Assembly (NCBI GenBank): GCA_014706295.1
Contig: JACSVZ010000004.1
Location: forward strand, 13,898,484-13,962,483
Reading direction: 5' to 3'
Length of the DNA stretch: 64,000 bases
Source: Lycocorax pyrrhopterus obiensis
Taxonomy: Eukaryota; Chordata; Aves; Passeriformes; Paradisaeidae
Below the pieces are notes generated by a model, which had not been told where the DNA came from, did no database searches, and saw only the letters and a program-made list of their open reading frames with translations. Shown here piece after piece: positions 1 through 9,660 of the stretch. Position 1 is the stretch's first letter; the number at the start of each line of letters is the position of its first letter. The position numbers and the translations under genes are program-made.

Positions 1-518
1 TGAAGTATTTTTTTTAGCACTCCAGGGTATATTGCTTGGAAGGGTGCAGGTTTATTTCTCAACTTAAATATTATGGATCTACCATCTAGAAGAAGGGAAT
101 TTGTATATGTGAGTTGCAGGAAGTATTTTGTGCCTGTTGGGCTTGCTATGTAATTGTTTTACTAATTGAAATACAATATTGGTGTTTCTTAAGCTCTGAG
201 GTACTGGGCAAGAACACATTTTTGTTTTCTCCTGAAAGATGGTAGTATGTAAAAAACCTCTCAGAGAAGAAAACATGATAACTCATGTGCAAGAACAGCT
301 ATTGGAGCCTGTGTATCCACATTCTTGGGTGTCCAGGGAGGGATGCAAAATACAAAGTCTGTAAGGTAGACTGGTATCAGCTCTGTTTCTGTGAATTCCA
401 TCTCGTGGGATTGCTGGACATGCTCATTCAGACCAGGATGAGAAAAACGAAGGTAATGTGTGTTAACGCAGAGCATGGGGAGACACAGGCAGAGTGGAAT
501 ATGAAGGAGCTCCCAGTG
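1..518. other. Intergenic, no gene recognised
   Basis: AT-rich unique-looking sequence. Open frames here are short and resemble nothing I recognise. It lies on the downstream (integrase/env) side of the minus-strand pol fragment that follows, so decayed retroviral sequence may continue into it, but I see no motif that proves this. Confidence 0.5.
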
Positions 519-875
519 TCATCCTGGGGGAAAGTTGCAACTGTTCACGATGGGCCTGCTGCCTGTGAGGGTCCTGGGACATGGTGGGATGTCACCAGCA
601 GGATGAATAAGTGCTCTTTCTCCCCCTGGTTTTGGAATTTTCACCATTTCAGGATGGGTTTGTGAGTATCTCACACAGTCGCAGTGACTGCCTGGCCAGG
701 TGAAATTTTTTTCAATTAGATGTATCAAGTCTCTGTTTTGCTGTTTGCTTTGTGAGTTAACTGGAAGCGTATTTGCCAAGTTCTGTGTACATGCAGTGGC
801 CAGAGCAGGCTGTTCAGAGCAGACCTGTAGGGCCAGTTTTGCTGCAGCATCAGCGAGCCACTCTCTTCCAGGCAC
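519..875 (-). mobile_element. Endogenous retrovirus pol fragment (RNase H end to integrase N-terminus), decayed
   Basis: A minus-strand open frame of about 118 codons resembles the pol region of gammaretrovirus-like (class I) endogenous retroviruses. Near its start is an 'LADAAAKLAL' run typical of the C-terminal end of retroviral RNase H. Further on there is a Cys-rich, Pro/Gly-rich segment (C-x-C followed by 'KIPKPGGE') like the stretch after the integrase HHCC zinc-binding domain. No integrase catalytic core, gag, env or paired LTRs are seen nearby, so this is a dead fragment. Identification rests on motif resemblance only; it could be a chance open frame. Confidence 0.5.
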
Positions 876-3063
876 CAGCCCTGGCCCTCACACCCAGCCC
901 AGCTTGGGGCCCTCTTGATTCCCTTGCTCAGCTGATGGAGGGAGGAAACACCTTCCTTTTGGGGTGCACTGGAATTGGATGTTAATTATATCAAACACCT
1001 GGGGAGGGCAATGGTATAAAATCAGGGTTGCAAAACACTGGTTTTGAGGGTGTAGGGAAAAGGGAAGCTTGGAGGCTAATAGGAATTTACAGAAAGATCA
1101 TTGTAATACGTGCCTATGCTGTGGGACTCTTAGGAACACGAAGCTGAGGTTTTCATGTCACCTGTCAATGTCTGAACATTTCATACATTGCTTTCCTGTG
1201 GAACTAAGTGCCAGGCACCTTAGGAAAAGACTAGGACCCACTGGGGAGGCTGGCAGGAAGAGAAGATCCCTGACTTGAGGTGTGCTCTGCACTACAGAGC
1301 TGTGAGGGAGCAGCTCTCCCACCCTGAGTGCACAGCACTGTCCCCTGCCAGGTGCTGTGTCCCATCTCCTCACACACATCTCGCTGTGTGGGGTCTCAGC
1401 TCGCCGTCACTGGAGGGAAAGCTACTCATGAAGAGAAAAATATTCCTTTTCTAGTACTTTTCAGTGAAAGAGAGCATGGATGCAAGACTCTAATTTAATG
1501 ACATATAATTGGAAATTTGCTGCTTTTCTTCTTCCAGAAGTCTATCCTCAGAAGAGGAACTATGCCATCTTGCTAGACTGTAAAGAACTGCGCACAATAA
1601 CGGCACTTAAATAGTAATTACTGCAGCTGGAGGGTTTGTGGGAGTGTGAAAGGAGCTCAGCTGATCCCATGTCTTAATGCTATTAGTTGCATGGCCTTCT
1701 GTGAGAGAGGAAGGCCAAGATTTTGGTAATTGTTTTAGGTCAGTTCTCATCAACAGTTTTCACTATCATTTTTAATGAGCATTGTGAAATTGGAATCACG
1801 AATGTATGTGGACTTCTCTATGGATGTCACAACATTGCAAACTAAAGCTGCTAAATACTCTGGAAACAAGTATGCTATGGTAAGAGTCTGTCAGGATTTG
1901 AAATCTAGACAAATTCAGCTCATCCTTTGTGTTTGATTGACAAAGATGGACCCTTCCCAGGGGCTGTGAGTCAGATCAGCTCAGTGACCAAAGCTGGGAG
2001 AGGGTGGGTGGTTGCTCTGGGCTGCCCAGCTGGATGAAGCAGTGAGCCAGCTGGAGAGACTGGGCCTCTGTCTGGCCACACTGGCAGCCAAGTCCAAAAG
2101 AAAGCAGAGTCAGTCCTCGCGCTTCTCTGCCAGCAGGAGCTTGTAGTAGCCACATCCTGTTTTCCATAGCAGCACAGTGGTGCATTCTGATGCTTCTAGC
2201 CACCTCCACAGGGCCCAGCAGCTGCTGACACAAGGTGGAAGGCAGGCTGTCTGATGCTGTGGGTGGTACCTGGTCCACACTGACACTTCCTTGTCTCAGG
2301 GCTAGTGCACCAAGCTGAAAGCTGGCCTTGGCCCATTGGAGTCAGCCCTGGAAGGAGGGGAGCCAAACTCAAAACCTGTGAATGGAGCAAGCATTTGGTC
2401 CCATCGCCAGGGCCCACTTGAGCCCAAACACGTGGGGAGATGAGGCTGTAAAACAGGAACAATTCACACAGAACAGATAAGACCAAACAACGGGCCAGGC
2501 CTGACCTTCCCTGAGCATGAAAAGATTGGGAACACTGCCAGTGGTTCCCCAGGAGGGTGTGCCACCCTGTGTCAGATCTCAGCCTCCAGGTGACATGCTC
2601 CTTTGAGAGCTCTTCTTGTACCTGCATGGGGAGATTTGTCATGAAGAAGCCATTGCCAAACGTCTTGGCCCAACACAGAGCCCAGAATAGGAAATGTCAG
2701 TGTGGGCACAGCACGTGATGCTCCTGTGGTTTGCAGCAGGTCCACTCCATCCCACCCCAAACTGCTCAGTTTACCCCATCACAGTTCAGTTCATGCAGTT
2801 TTCCATGTCCCAGTGCCACAAGTTTCCCTAGTGCCTGCTCTGACCAGGATATGCTTAACCACAATATGTCTTGCCATGTTTAAACAGGATTCAACCATAT
2901 TGATCCCCCGTCCCCAGCAGTGGTCTGTCTCAGCTCTCTGATGAGTCTTTTGGGCTGTGACACGGAAAACCTCACTGCAAGCAGCTGGGAAGCAAAGGCC
3001 TGTCAGTATCTTGAAGCACCTGCTTTTGGATTAACGCTTCCTGAAACAGTTCCTCCACGCAGG
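876..3063. other. Intergenic region downstream of the sulfotransferase gene
   Basis: No coding exon recognised. The part nearest 3063 should contain the 3'UTR of the minus-strand sulfotransferase gene. Reading down from the stop codon I saw no AATAAA on the minus strand before about 1800; ATTAAA-type hexamers (TTTAAT on the plus strand) occur near 1494 and 1763, so the polyadenylation site is unresolved. Confidence 0.5.
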
Positions 3064-3878
3064 CTATTTCTCCCAGGTCTGTGTGGTGCTGGGGCGCTCT
3101 GACAGGAAGCTGCTAGAAAATGGGAAAGCTGCAAGGTCCCAGCGGTAGAAACGAGCCAGCTGCTGCTTCTGCTGGGCAGACAGCTCGCTGAACATCTGCT
3201 CTGACAACCACCTGTAGGTCCACTGCACTTGGCTGTCGGTGAGCTCGGGGAGGAGGCTGCCCGCAGGCAGCCCAGCCCGGCGCAGCACATGGCCCAGCTC
3301 CTGCCTGAGGAAGCCAAACATCACCACGTAGTCATACTGCATGAGGCAGGGCTGGCACAGGCTGACCAGTGGTTTCCAAGCCACACTGCCATTGTGCATT
3401 CCACTGTCTAGGACTTCCTGGACGAAGCTGCTGAAGGATGGGCTGATGCCCATGCCTTGCAGGAACGTGGCGATCAGCCTGTGGAAAGGGTCCCTGACAA
3501 AGAGCACTTTGGTGTAAGACCCCAGCATGGCCTTTATCTCCGTCTGGTTGAACTTGCTCAGCCGTGTCTCCTTCGTGTGTAGCTGGCGGTAGGGGAGCGG
3601 CGCTGGCAGCGTCACATTGGCCTCCTCTAGCTTCTCCAGAAGCTGCTGCCATTCCTCCACCCCTGTTGATGGCACTTGGCAGTACAGGAGGTCCAGCTTG
3701 GTGTTCACCCTCAGACTCGGGAGCAGGGAGGCTCTCTTGTCCCGGCTGCTCGGCAGCGTGGTGACTTTGCCTGCTCGGCCGCAGAAAGTTCTCAGTCTCC
3801 TCTTCCTGAGCTGCTGGACGTGAAGGAAGGTGTCCAGTGTCAAAGTGAAGCCCTCCTCTGCCTTGGGGGCCAGGTCAC
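3064..3878 (-). CDS. Sulfotransferase-like gene, coding exon 2 (whole catalytic domain)
   Basis: Acceptor TTTTTCCCAG|GT lies just above 3878. The exon completes Gly33 and encodes residues 34-303 and the stop (TAG, 3066-3064). The entire Sulfotransfer_2 domain is in this one exon. A family-type C-terminal 'FYRWDLAAF' segment (277-284) corresponds to the Y-x-x-D motif near the end of other members. Confidence 0.85.
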
Positions 3879-5396
3879 CTGGGAAAAACCATTTGGAGAT
3901 GGGAGTGAGGAAAGAACACAGTGCCCTGAGTCAGACCCTCAGCACAGGGTACCGTAGCCGGCTCTTCTCCAGTTATTCCAGTGTGGAAAGGATATAGTGT
4001 GGACAAAGATGGGTAGGAGAGGGGAGGCCAGCCCTGTCTGGCAAAGAGCTTGGCTTTGCTGGGAAATGGGTTTCTGTCCCCATGAACATGTGAGATTATG
4101 GACACCCAGACCCCCTTTCCCCAAATCACCATGTCTGAGGACTCATCTCAACCATAGATTTATTCCACAGGCCCTGTTCTCCACTAAATCCTAATTTTTG
4201 CTTTTAACTCCTTGCTTGCAACTGGACATCTCAGAGGTGAGTTTACCAAAGAGTAAAAAATATTTTGAGACCAGGCAGTAGTAAATTGGTTAGTAGCTAC
4301 ACATACACGATATCCTGCAAACCCTTTTGCATCTGTTAATGGGTTGATATCAGCTATCAAATGTATCTGAAAGTAAGGGATTATTCTTGATGGCTCAGGG
4401 TGATTTAGGGATCCAAATGACATCACTTCTTGCATCACCCCCATATGTAAATTTTTTCTCTTGTAGATAAAAAGGCAAAAGCAAATAAAAAGCAAAAAGC
4501 AAATAGAAGTGAGACAACAACAAAGCAAATAGAAAAGGCAAAAGCAAATGCAAAGACTCTATGAGAGTCTGTCTTATTTCTCAAATTTCAGCTTTGCTTT
4601 TTTCTATCTTCTTATTTTTGATGTGAAAAGGCCCTAGTGAGTTTGAATGTGGAAGATTAATGCCTGCCTTGTTAGTTTATTTTCTTTAGCAGCAGCACAT
4701 CTGCCTCATCTGCTCACTGCAGGCATTTGGCAGCCCTGGGGAGACAGTTTGATGATTTGTTCTGGGTCCTCAGGAAGTTAAATATTTGGGGAGGTTCTTG
4801 TACAGGGCAGAGAAGCACAGTTAAGATTAGGCAAAGGACATCAGGAACACAGGAAGAAACACAGTGGTGCCTGAAGCTATCCTGAGCTGTTTTTTAACTC
4901 ACCCAGCCCCAGAATGACAATGCCTGCAAAATCTAGTGATGACTTTACCCTAGAACAATGGGAACTGGAGGGGAGGGATGCATTTTTTAGGCAAGAAATG
5001 CAATAATCGCCAATCCCCCTGCCCCTGCTCCTTCCTGCCTTCCCAACAGCATTTCACTGTCCTAGCAAAGATTTGGGAGTTACCTCCAGCAGCCTGACAC
5101 CTGTTTTCCCCACCACACCTGAGATCAATGACCCCACTAAGGACGTACAGCTGCAGGGCCCCACAGCAAGGGCTTTCTCCACAAACACCGTGCAAAGGGT
5201 GTTTTCTGTCCTGTAGGCAATTGCCCACCGAGACCCTCTGGAAGAAGCTCCAGGTCACTTTCCCCGTGGCACAGAAGCGCCGTGGTGGCCAGGCCTTACC
5301 TCCTTGGCTGTGGGCCGGGGTCTGGAGCAGCCTCCAGCTCAGGAAGGCGGCGATGGCCAGGGCAGCGGCGAGGCCGAGGCGGGGAAGGAAGCGCAT
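3064..5396 (-). CDS. Carbohydrate sulfotransferase-like protein (CHST8-14/HNK-1ST family), two exons, 303 aa
   Basis: The coding sequence joins 5300-5396 to 3064-3878. Members of this family move sulfate from PAPS to sugars on glycans in the Golgi lumen. Seen here: a short basic N-terminus, then a hydrophobic signal anchor at about residues 7-21 (type II topology), and a short stem. A basic 'LRKRRLRTFC' segment at about 56-65 matches the conserved helix before the catalytic domain. The 5'-PAPS loop analogue is at 98-109 (YCQVPSTGVEEW), the 3'-phosphate motif at 158-168 (LFVRDPFHRLI), and 'LCQPC...YDYV' at 206-216. There are three N-glycosylation sequons (N120, N143, N195). At 303 residues it is shorter than the usual 340-450, mainly in the stem. 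Odd: the loop Lys is Ser103, the usual Cys is Val106, and the 3'-phosphate Ser is Ala169. R161, D162 and P163 are kept. I cannot assign it to a named CHST; the reading frame is intact, so it is not an obvious pseudogene. Confidence 0.85.
3879..5299 (-). other. Sulfotransferase-like gene intron
   Basis: 1,421-nt GT-AG intron interrupting codon 33 (phase 1). It contains an A-rich 18-bp tandem repeat (4469-4549). I see no additional coding exon. Confidence 0.8.
4469..4549. repeat. A-rich short tandem repeat, about 18-bp unit
   Basis: Units ending in AAAGCAAAT occur at 4469-4486, 4487-4504, 4505-4530 (with an 8-bp insertion) and 4531-4549. They are variants of A5GGCA4GCAAAT. It looks like a small degenerate minisatellite inside the sulfotransferase intron. 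Confidence 0.7.
5300..5396 (-). CDS. Sulfotransferase-like gene, coding exon 1
   Basis: Encodes the first 32 residues plus one base: the cytoplasmic tail, the signal anchor and the start of the stem. The ATG at 5396-5394 has G at -3 (gaaATGC), an adequate context. The donor after 5300 reads G|GTAAGG. The single leftover G joins the GT at the start of exon 2 to give Gly33, keeping the frame. Reading straight on into the intron soon leaves any family similarity. Confidence 0.82.
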
Positions 5397-6300
5397 TTCT
5401 GGGGTGTGCTGGGTGCCGAGTGCCGGTGAGCAGCTTGGGACCCGAAGGAAGGGTGTTGGGGAACCTCCTGTGTTTGTTTAAACACACCCAGCCAGAGCTG
5501 GGTTAAAGTACTGTTTGGGCAGCAGCTCGGCTCGGGGCAGGGAAATGGCCTGAGGCACAGTGGGGGCCTCCTGCCTGCGCTTACAGCGTGAGATTTTGAG
5601 GCAGAACTTGCCTCTTTCTTCAGTGTCTGTGCCACGCTAGGTGACAGTGCTCCCTGTGAGGAACAAGTCCTGCGTGCCCGCTCCTGTGCAGGGTCCTGCA
5701 GAGCCACGTGGGGAAAGATGTCCCTGGTCCCCTGATACTCCCTGTTCTCCGCTGTTTTTGGCACTCAGTGTGGCGCTGCTCAGGGGAACGCTGCTGTGGG
5801 GAGCAGCCGGGACTGGGACTGAACGAGCAAGTGCTGGGCCACGGCTCCTGCCTGCGTGGTGCTGGGAGGACTTTCAGGCGAGAAGCTGTGGCAGGGGAGG
5901 TGACACGGTGGCAGGGCACAGCCAGTGCCATGTGGCAGGCCCACTGGAAGCGCTGAACTGCGGCTTGTGTCCTTTTGCTCTTTAAAATTTGCGGCTGCTG
6001 CCGAGACGCCCGGCAGCGCAGAGGCCCAGAAAAAGGGGGTGTGCTCCCATGCAGGCAGACCGACGTGCTGCTCCTCGCCTTCCCCAAGGAGCCACCCCGT
6101 GTGACGGACACCCACCCCCCAGGAGTTCTTGAGGGCTGTGCCACGGGTGGATTTGCTGTCCTCCGGACAGCCGTGGCTTTCCCAGCAGAGGGTGCTCGGT
6201 GCCCGAGGAAGCCCTGCCCACCGCTGGTGGCGGCGAGGGATGTGGGCGCTGTCAGCCCTTCCCCACTGCGGCTTAGGGGATGAACTTCACAGCTGCCGTG
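5397..6300 (-). promoter_or_regulatory. Probable 5'UTR and promoter region of the sulfotransferase-like gene
   Basis: The sequence around the start codon and for about 900 bp upstream is more GC- and CpG-rich than the surrounding DNA (for example around 5270-5420 and 5990-6260). No TATA box in minus-strand orientation is seen close to the ATG. The transcription start site cannot be fixed from sequence, and an upstream non-coding exon is possible. Confidence 0.45.
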
Positions 6301-9300
6301 CCCTCATTTGTGCCTTTTAAAGCCTTTCTACAGCGAGGAGGAGATGTTTCCTCCAGGTCTTGTGGCTAGACCCCGCTGCATGTGTCCCTGCAACCTGCCC
6401 CCCAAACGTGGGAGAAGCCCGGTACAGCCAGGAGCTGGGGATATGCCGGGGCAGGAGTGAATGGCCGCACTTTGCTTCCCTTCCCAGCAGAAGACTTTCA
6501 TTTTCCTTTCAGCTGCAGTGCTGATCTTGCTCCTCCCAGCCCGACAGGTCTTAGGGTGACCAATCTGGTGCTCAGCAGTGCTTCTCCTCCCCAGCTCGCA
6601 GAGCTGCTCTGGGGCAGCATCACCGGCGGCCTGGCCACACACACCTGAGCAGCAGAGCCCTGCGGGGGCTGCAGCCAAAGCCCATCCAGCTGCCAGCAGA
6701 GCCAGCTCCAGTGCGAGGAGGTCCTTTTGATCAAGAGAGTGCAGTGAGCTTAACAAATAGAAGGGCAGAAGGAGCTCTGCTCTTGGTGTAGCAGGTAGCA
6801 GCAGCACGTGCCTTCCTGCACTGAAATACAGTTCAGCAGGGACTGTCCCAGCCACAACCCCAGCGAGCCGAAGTGCAACTGCAATGGGTAGGGAGAAATG
6901 CAGCTGATTTTACAGTCATAAAGTGAAAGCAAAGAGACATTCTCTGTCTGAAGGGCAGAAAGAAATAGCAGAAAACCCCCTCTGCTTTGCATTGCAAGGA
7001 AACAGAACTAACCAAGTTACATCGGTTTCATCTCTCCTTCTTCTAACTTGTATCTGCCATTTAAATAGTGATTTTTTAATTAATTTTTTTCTTGCCCCCT
7101 GGGATTTCTGTTAAATTTTTTTTTGGTGCTGAAAAGGTTTCTCAAGTGTCTGTAGACACTGAAACTCACTGCTGGGCTTCCCCTGTTTGCCTTCCATTCA
7201 CCACTTAGCAACAGCCAGCAAGGCTGAGACTGCAGTTCTTGCACTGAAAGGCTTCCTGCTATACACTTGTAGGGAGACAGCAGCCTTTTTGGGCACAGAG
7301 GCTGAGTCAGGTGTGGAAATGCATTCACATCCTACTGTTTAATGCAGTTGCACAAAGGAATTAGTTGGGCAATTCATATGAAGCTTCCCGTAATTTAGGA
7401 AAACCCTCACTACCATGAATGTGAGAAAAAGCCCTTCTCTTTTTCTTTACACCAGCAGTAGGATTGCCTGAATAAGGATTTCCAGATTTTTCCCCACCAA
7501 TATCTTGAACAACGTTGCCTTGGGCTCCCTTTTTCTCCTCACAGGACGCAAACCCTTTGGAGATATTCTTATATGTTAATAAACATCCTCCTCTTCAGCC
7601 TTCCCACATTCCTCCCACTTCCAAATTTTGCAAAGTATTGTCTTGTGTGACCATGACCCGCGGGCACTGATGTGATGGTTCCCCCCCTTGTTCCTCCTCG
7701 TGCCTGCCTTGTGGGAATGTGAACTTTGCAAAGTGATGGCAAACACTGCCTCATTTGGCGAGGGATGTTTTTACATTGCGAGGAAAGGAAAAGCGGAGAG
7801 GAAACCTTCTTATCCCTCTTCTTGTTTGGAAACTTGCATATGACATCTGTGTTTCGCAAGCCGGTTTGGGCCCATCTCTCAGCAGAAACGTGGGAGCAGC
7901 TGGAGGAGGAGCAAGCTTCCCTGCTCCCAGAGCATCATTTAACATGGAAAGTCTCTGGTCTTTGGGAAGGATGGTCCTGAGAGCAGGGCTGCCAGGCTGC
8001 ATTCTACTGAGTGGGGCAGGATTCCTTGAAATCAACCCAAAAAGTCCAGGGTGTGAGTGGGTATTTGTGGATAAACTGGAGGTTCTGCAGGTGGCCTCTT
8101 CTCCATCGCATCCCTGGATTCCCAGAGCTCCTCTCTGTGTGCCTGTGGAGAACCTTGGCTGCCCAGCTTGCTTTGAAGGTGGGGCACACACCCCATCACC
8201 CACCCACAGGGCTACCTTACTCGCAGGGACGAGGTTTAGCGCTTTAGTGCATGAGCTGGAGCCTATGTGTAAGCATCAGCTCCTTCAGTCTCATGACCAT
8301 TTCCAAATTTGGCCAACTCAGCTGCTTTCTGGTGGGATTTGGGATTTTCTTCACTCTAGCTCCTGCCAGATGTGGGTGAGCCAATCTGCCCAGCACCCTG
8401 AGTCCATCTCCATCTCCTCCAGCGCTTGCATTCAGCGCTGCCAGTGTTAGCAGTGGGTTAGGAAGGTGGATATTTGTCCTTGTGCATTGGACAGGGAGCA
8501 CCAGGCTGGCTTTGGGCAGGCAGGGAGAAGCGAGAGGCCACAGGGACCGCCCCACGCAGCAGCATCCTGGGACTGAGCAGCACTGGACCAGAAATAGTTA
8601 TGCAATGTGGATAGGAAAGGAAAGCAAAGCAAGTTCCCATTGCACCCAAGGAGTGGAGCAGGTAGGACAATGTTTGGAGTGGTTGTACAACTCTGGCCTT
8701 TCCTGTTTTCCTGCGGGCAGGAGCTGTGATTGTCACTTCTTATTCAGCTCCTCATCCTGGGAGGAAGACAGTATCGGGCTGTCCGGGGGCAGCAGGATGT
8801 TTATGTGGCAGGCTGAGTCAAGGTGCTGCTTTTAATATGCCCCGGAGCAGAGTCACTGGGGGAAATGTACATTTTAGATTTGGTTTGGTGTTTTTTTTTT
8901 TTTTAAAAGACTCATGAACATCCAAAGTGCTTTGCAATTGCCATCGAGCTGTGTGGCCGAATGCCAGCGCTGAGTGTCATTGTTTTCTAAAGCTATTACA
9001 CAAGGATTTTACAGGGTGAACTACTGGTAATTTAGGGAGGATTCGTCTAATTAGTGATGCTATATTGAGAGGCTTTGCTTAATTACTCCATAAGCTGTTA
9101 AACTTTGCATTGTCTCAGCCAGGCCCACATCAACCAGAGCACCTAACGGTGGTGGGGAGAGGATGAGGCAGCCATGCAGCCTCTGCCATGTGCCCATCCA
9201 GAGGACCCCTCTCTCCCTGCTTTATTAAGGATAAGGGCATTTTTTGGAAAGGGGAACCAAAGGACTCAATGAGACTCAACTTTTTAAAAAATATGGGGAT

Positions 9301-9394
9301 TACAGCCATTATCTCTCTGCAGTAGCAGATGGGAATCCCATGGAAAAAAATAGCATGTGTCTGGATCTATGTGTGCAGGGGAAGGATGCTCATG
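6301..9394. other. Gene-free intergenic stretch with a possible conserved non-coding block
   Basis: No exon-like conserved peptide found on either strand. The longest open frames (for example about 7755-8450 on the plus strand) have no recognisable domain. A block at about 8860-9110 has closely spaced homeodomain-type TAAT cores (CTAATTAG at 9047-9054, TTAATTAC at 9079-9086) and a more structured base composition than its flanks; it is a candidate regulatory element only. Confidence 0.45.
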
Positions 9395-9399
9395 GGGCT

Positions 9400-9660
9400 A
9401 GTGGCCATCACCTCCATCCCATCACCTGCCATGGGACCAGCAGCCATCCATCTCATCACCTCCATCCCATCACCTCCACCCCATCACCTGCCATGGGACC
9501 AGCAGCCATCCATCCCATCACCTCCATCCCCTTCACCTCCATTCCCATCACCTCCATCCCATCACCTGCCATGGGACCAGCAGCCATCCATCTCATCACC
9601 TCCATCCCATCACCTCCACCCCATCACCTGCCACGGGACCAGCAGCCATCGCCTTCCTCC
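9400..9660. repeat. Minisatellite with 140-bp higher-order structure
   Basis: Built from a CATCACCTCCATCC-type submotif of about 15 bp, interspersed with a longer piece beginning ATCACCTGCCATGGGACCAG. Those longer pieces start at 9421, 9483, 9561 and, with one substitution, 9623. The spacings are 62, 78 and 62 bp, so two 140-bp super-units lie in tandem. Several frames stay open through the array, which explains the Pro/Ser/His-rich ORFs; I do not regard them as genes. Confidence 0.9.

Noticed and set aside
7755..8450. 231-codon plus-strand open frame
   Set aside because: No recognisable domain, low-complexity composition, overlapping open frames on both strands, and no splice-consistent neighbours; GC-rich chance ORF.
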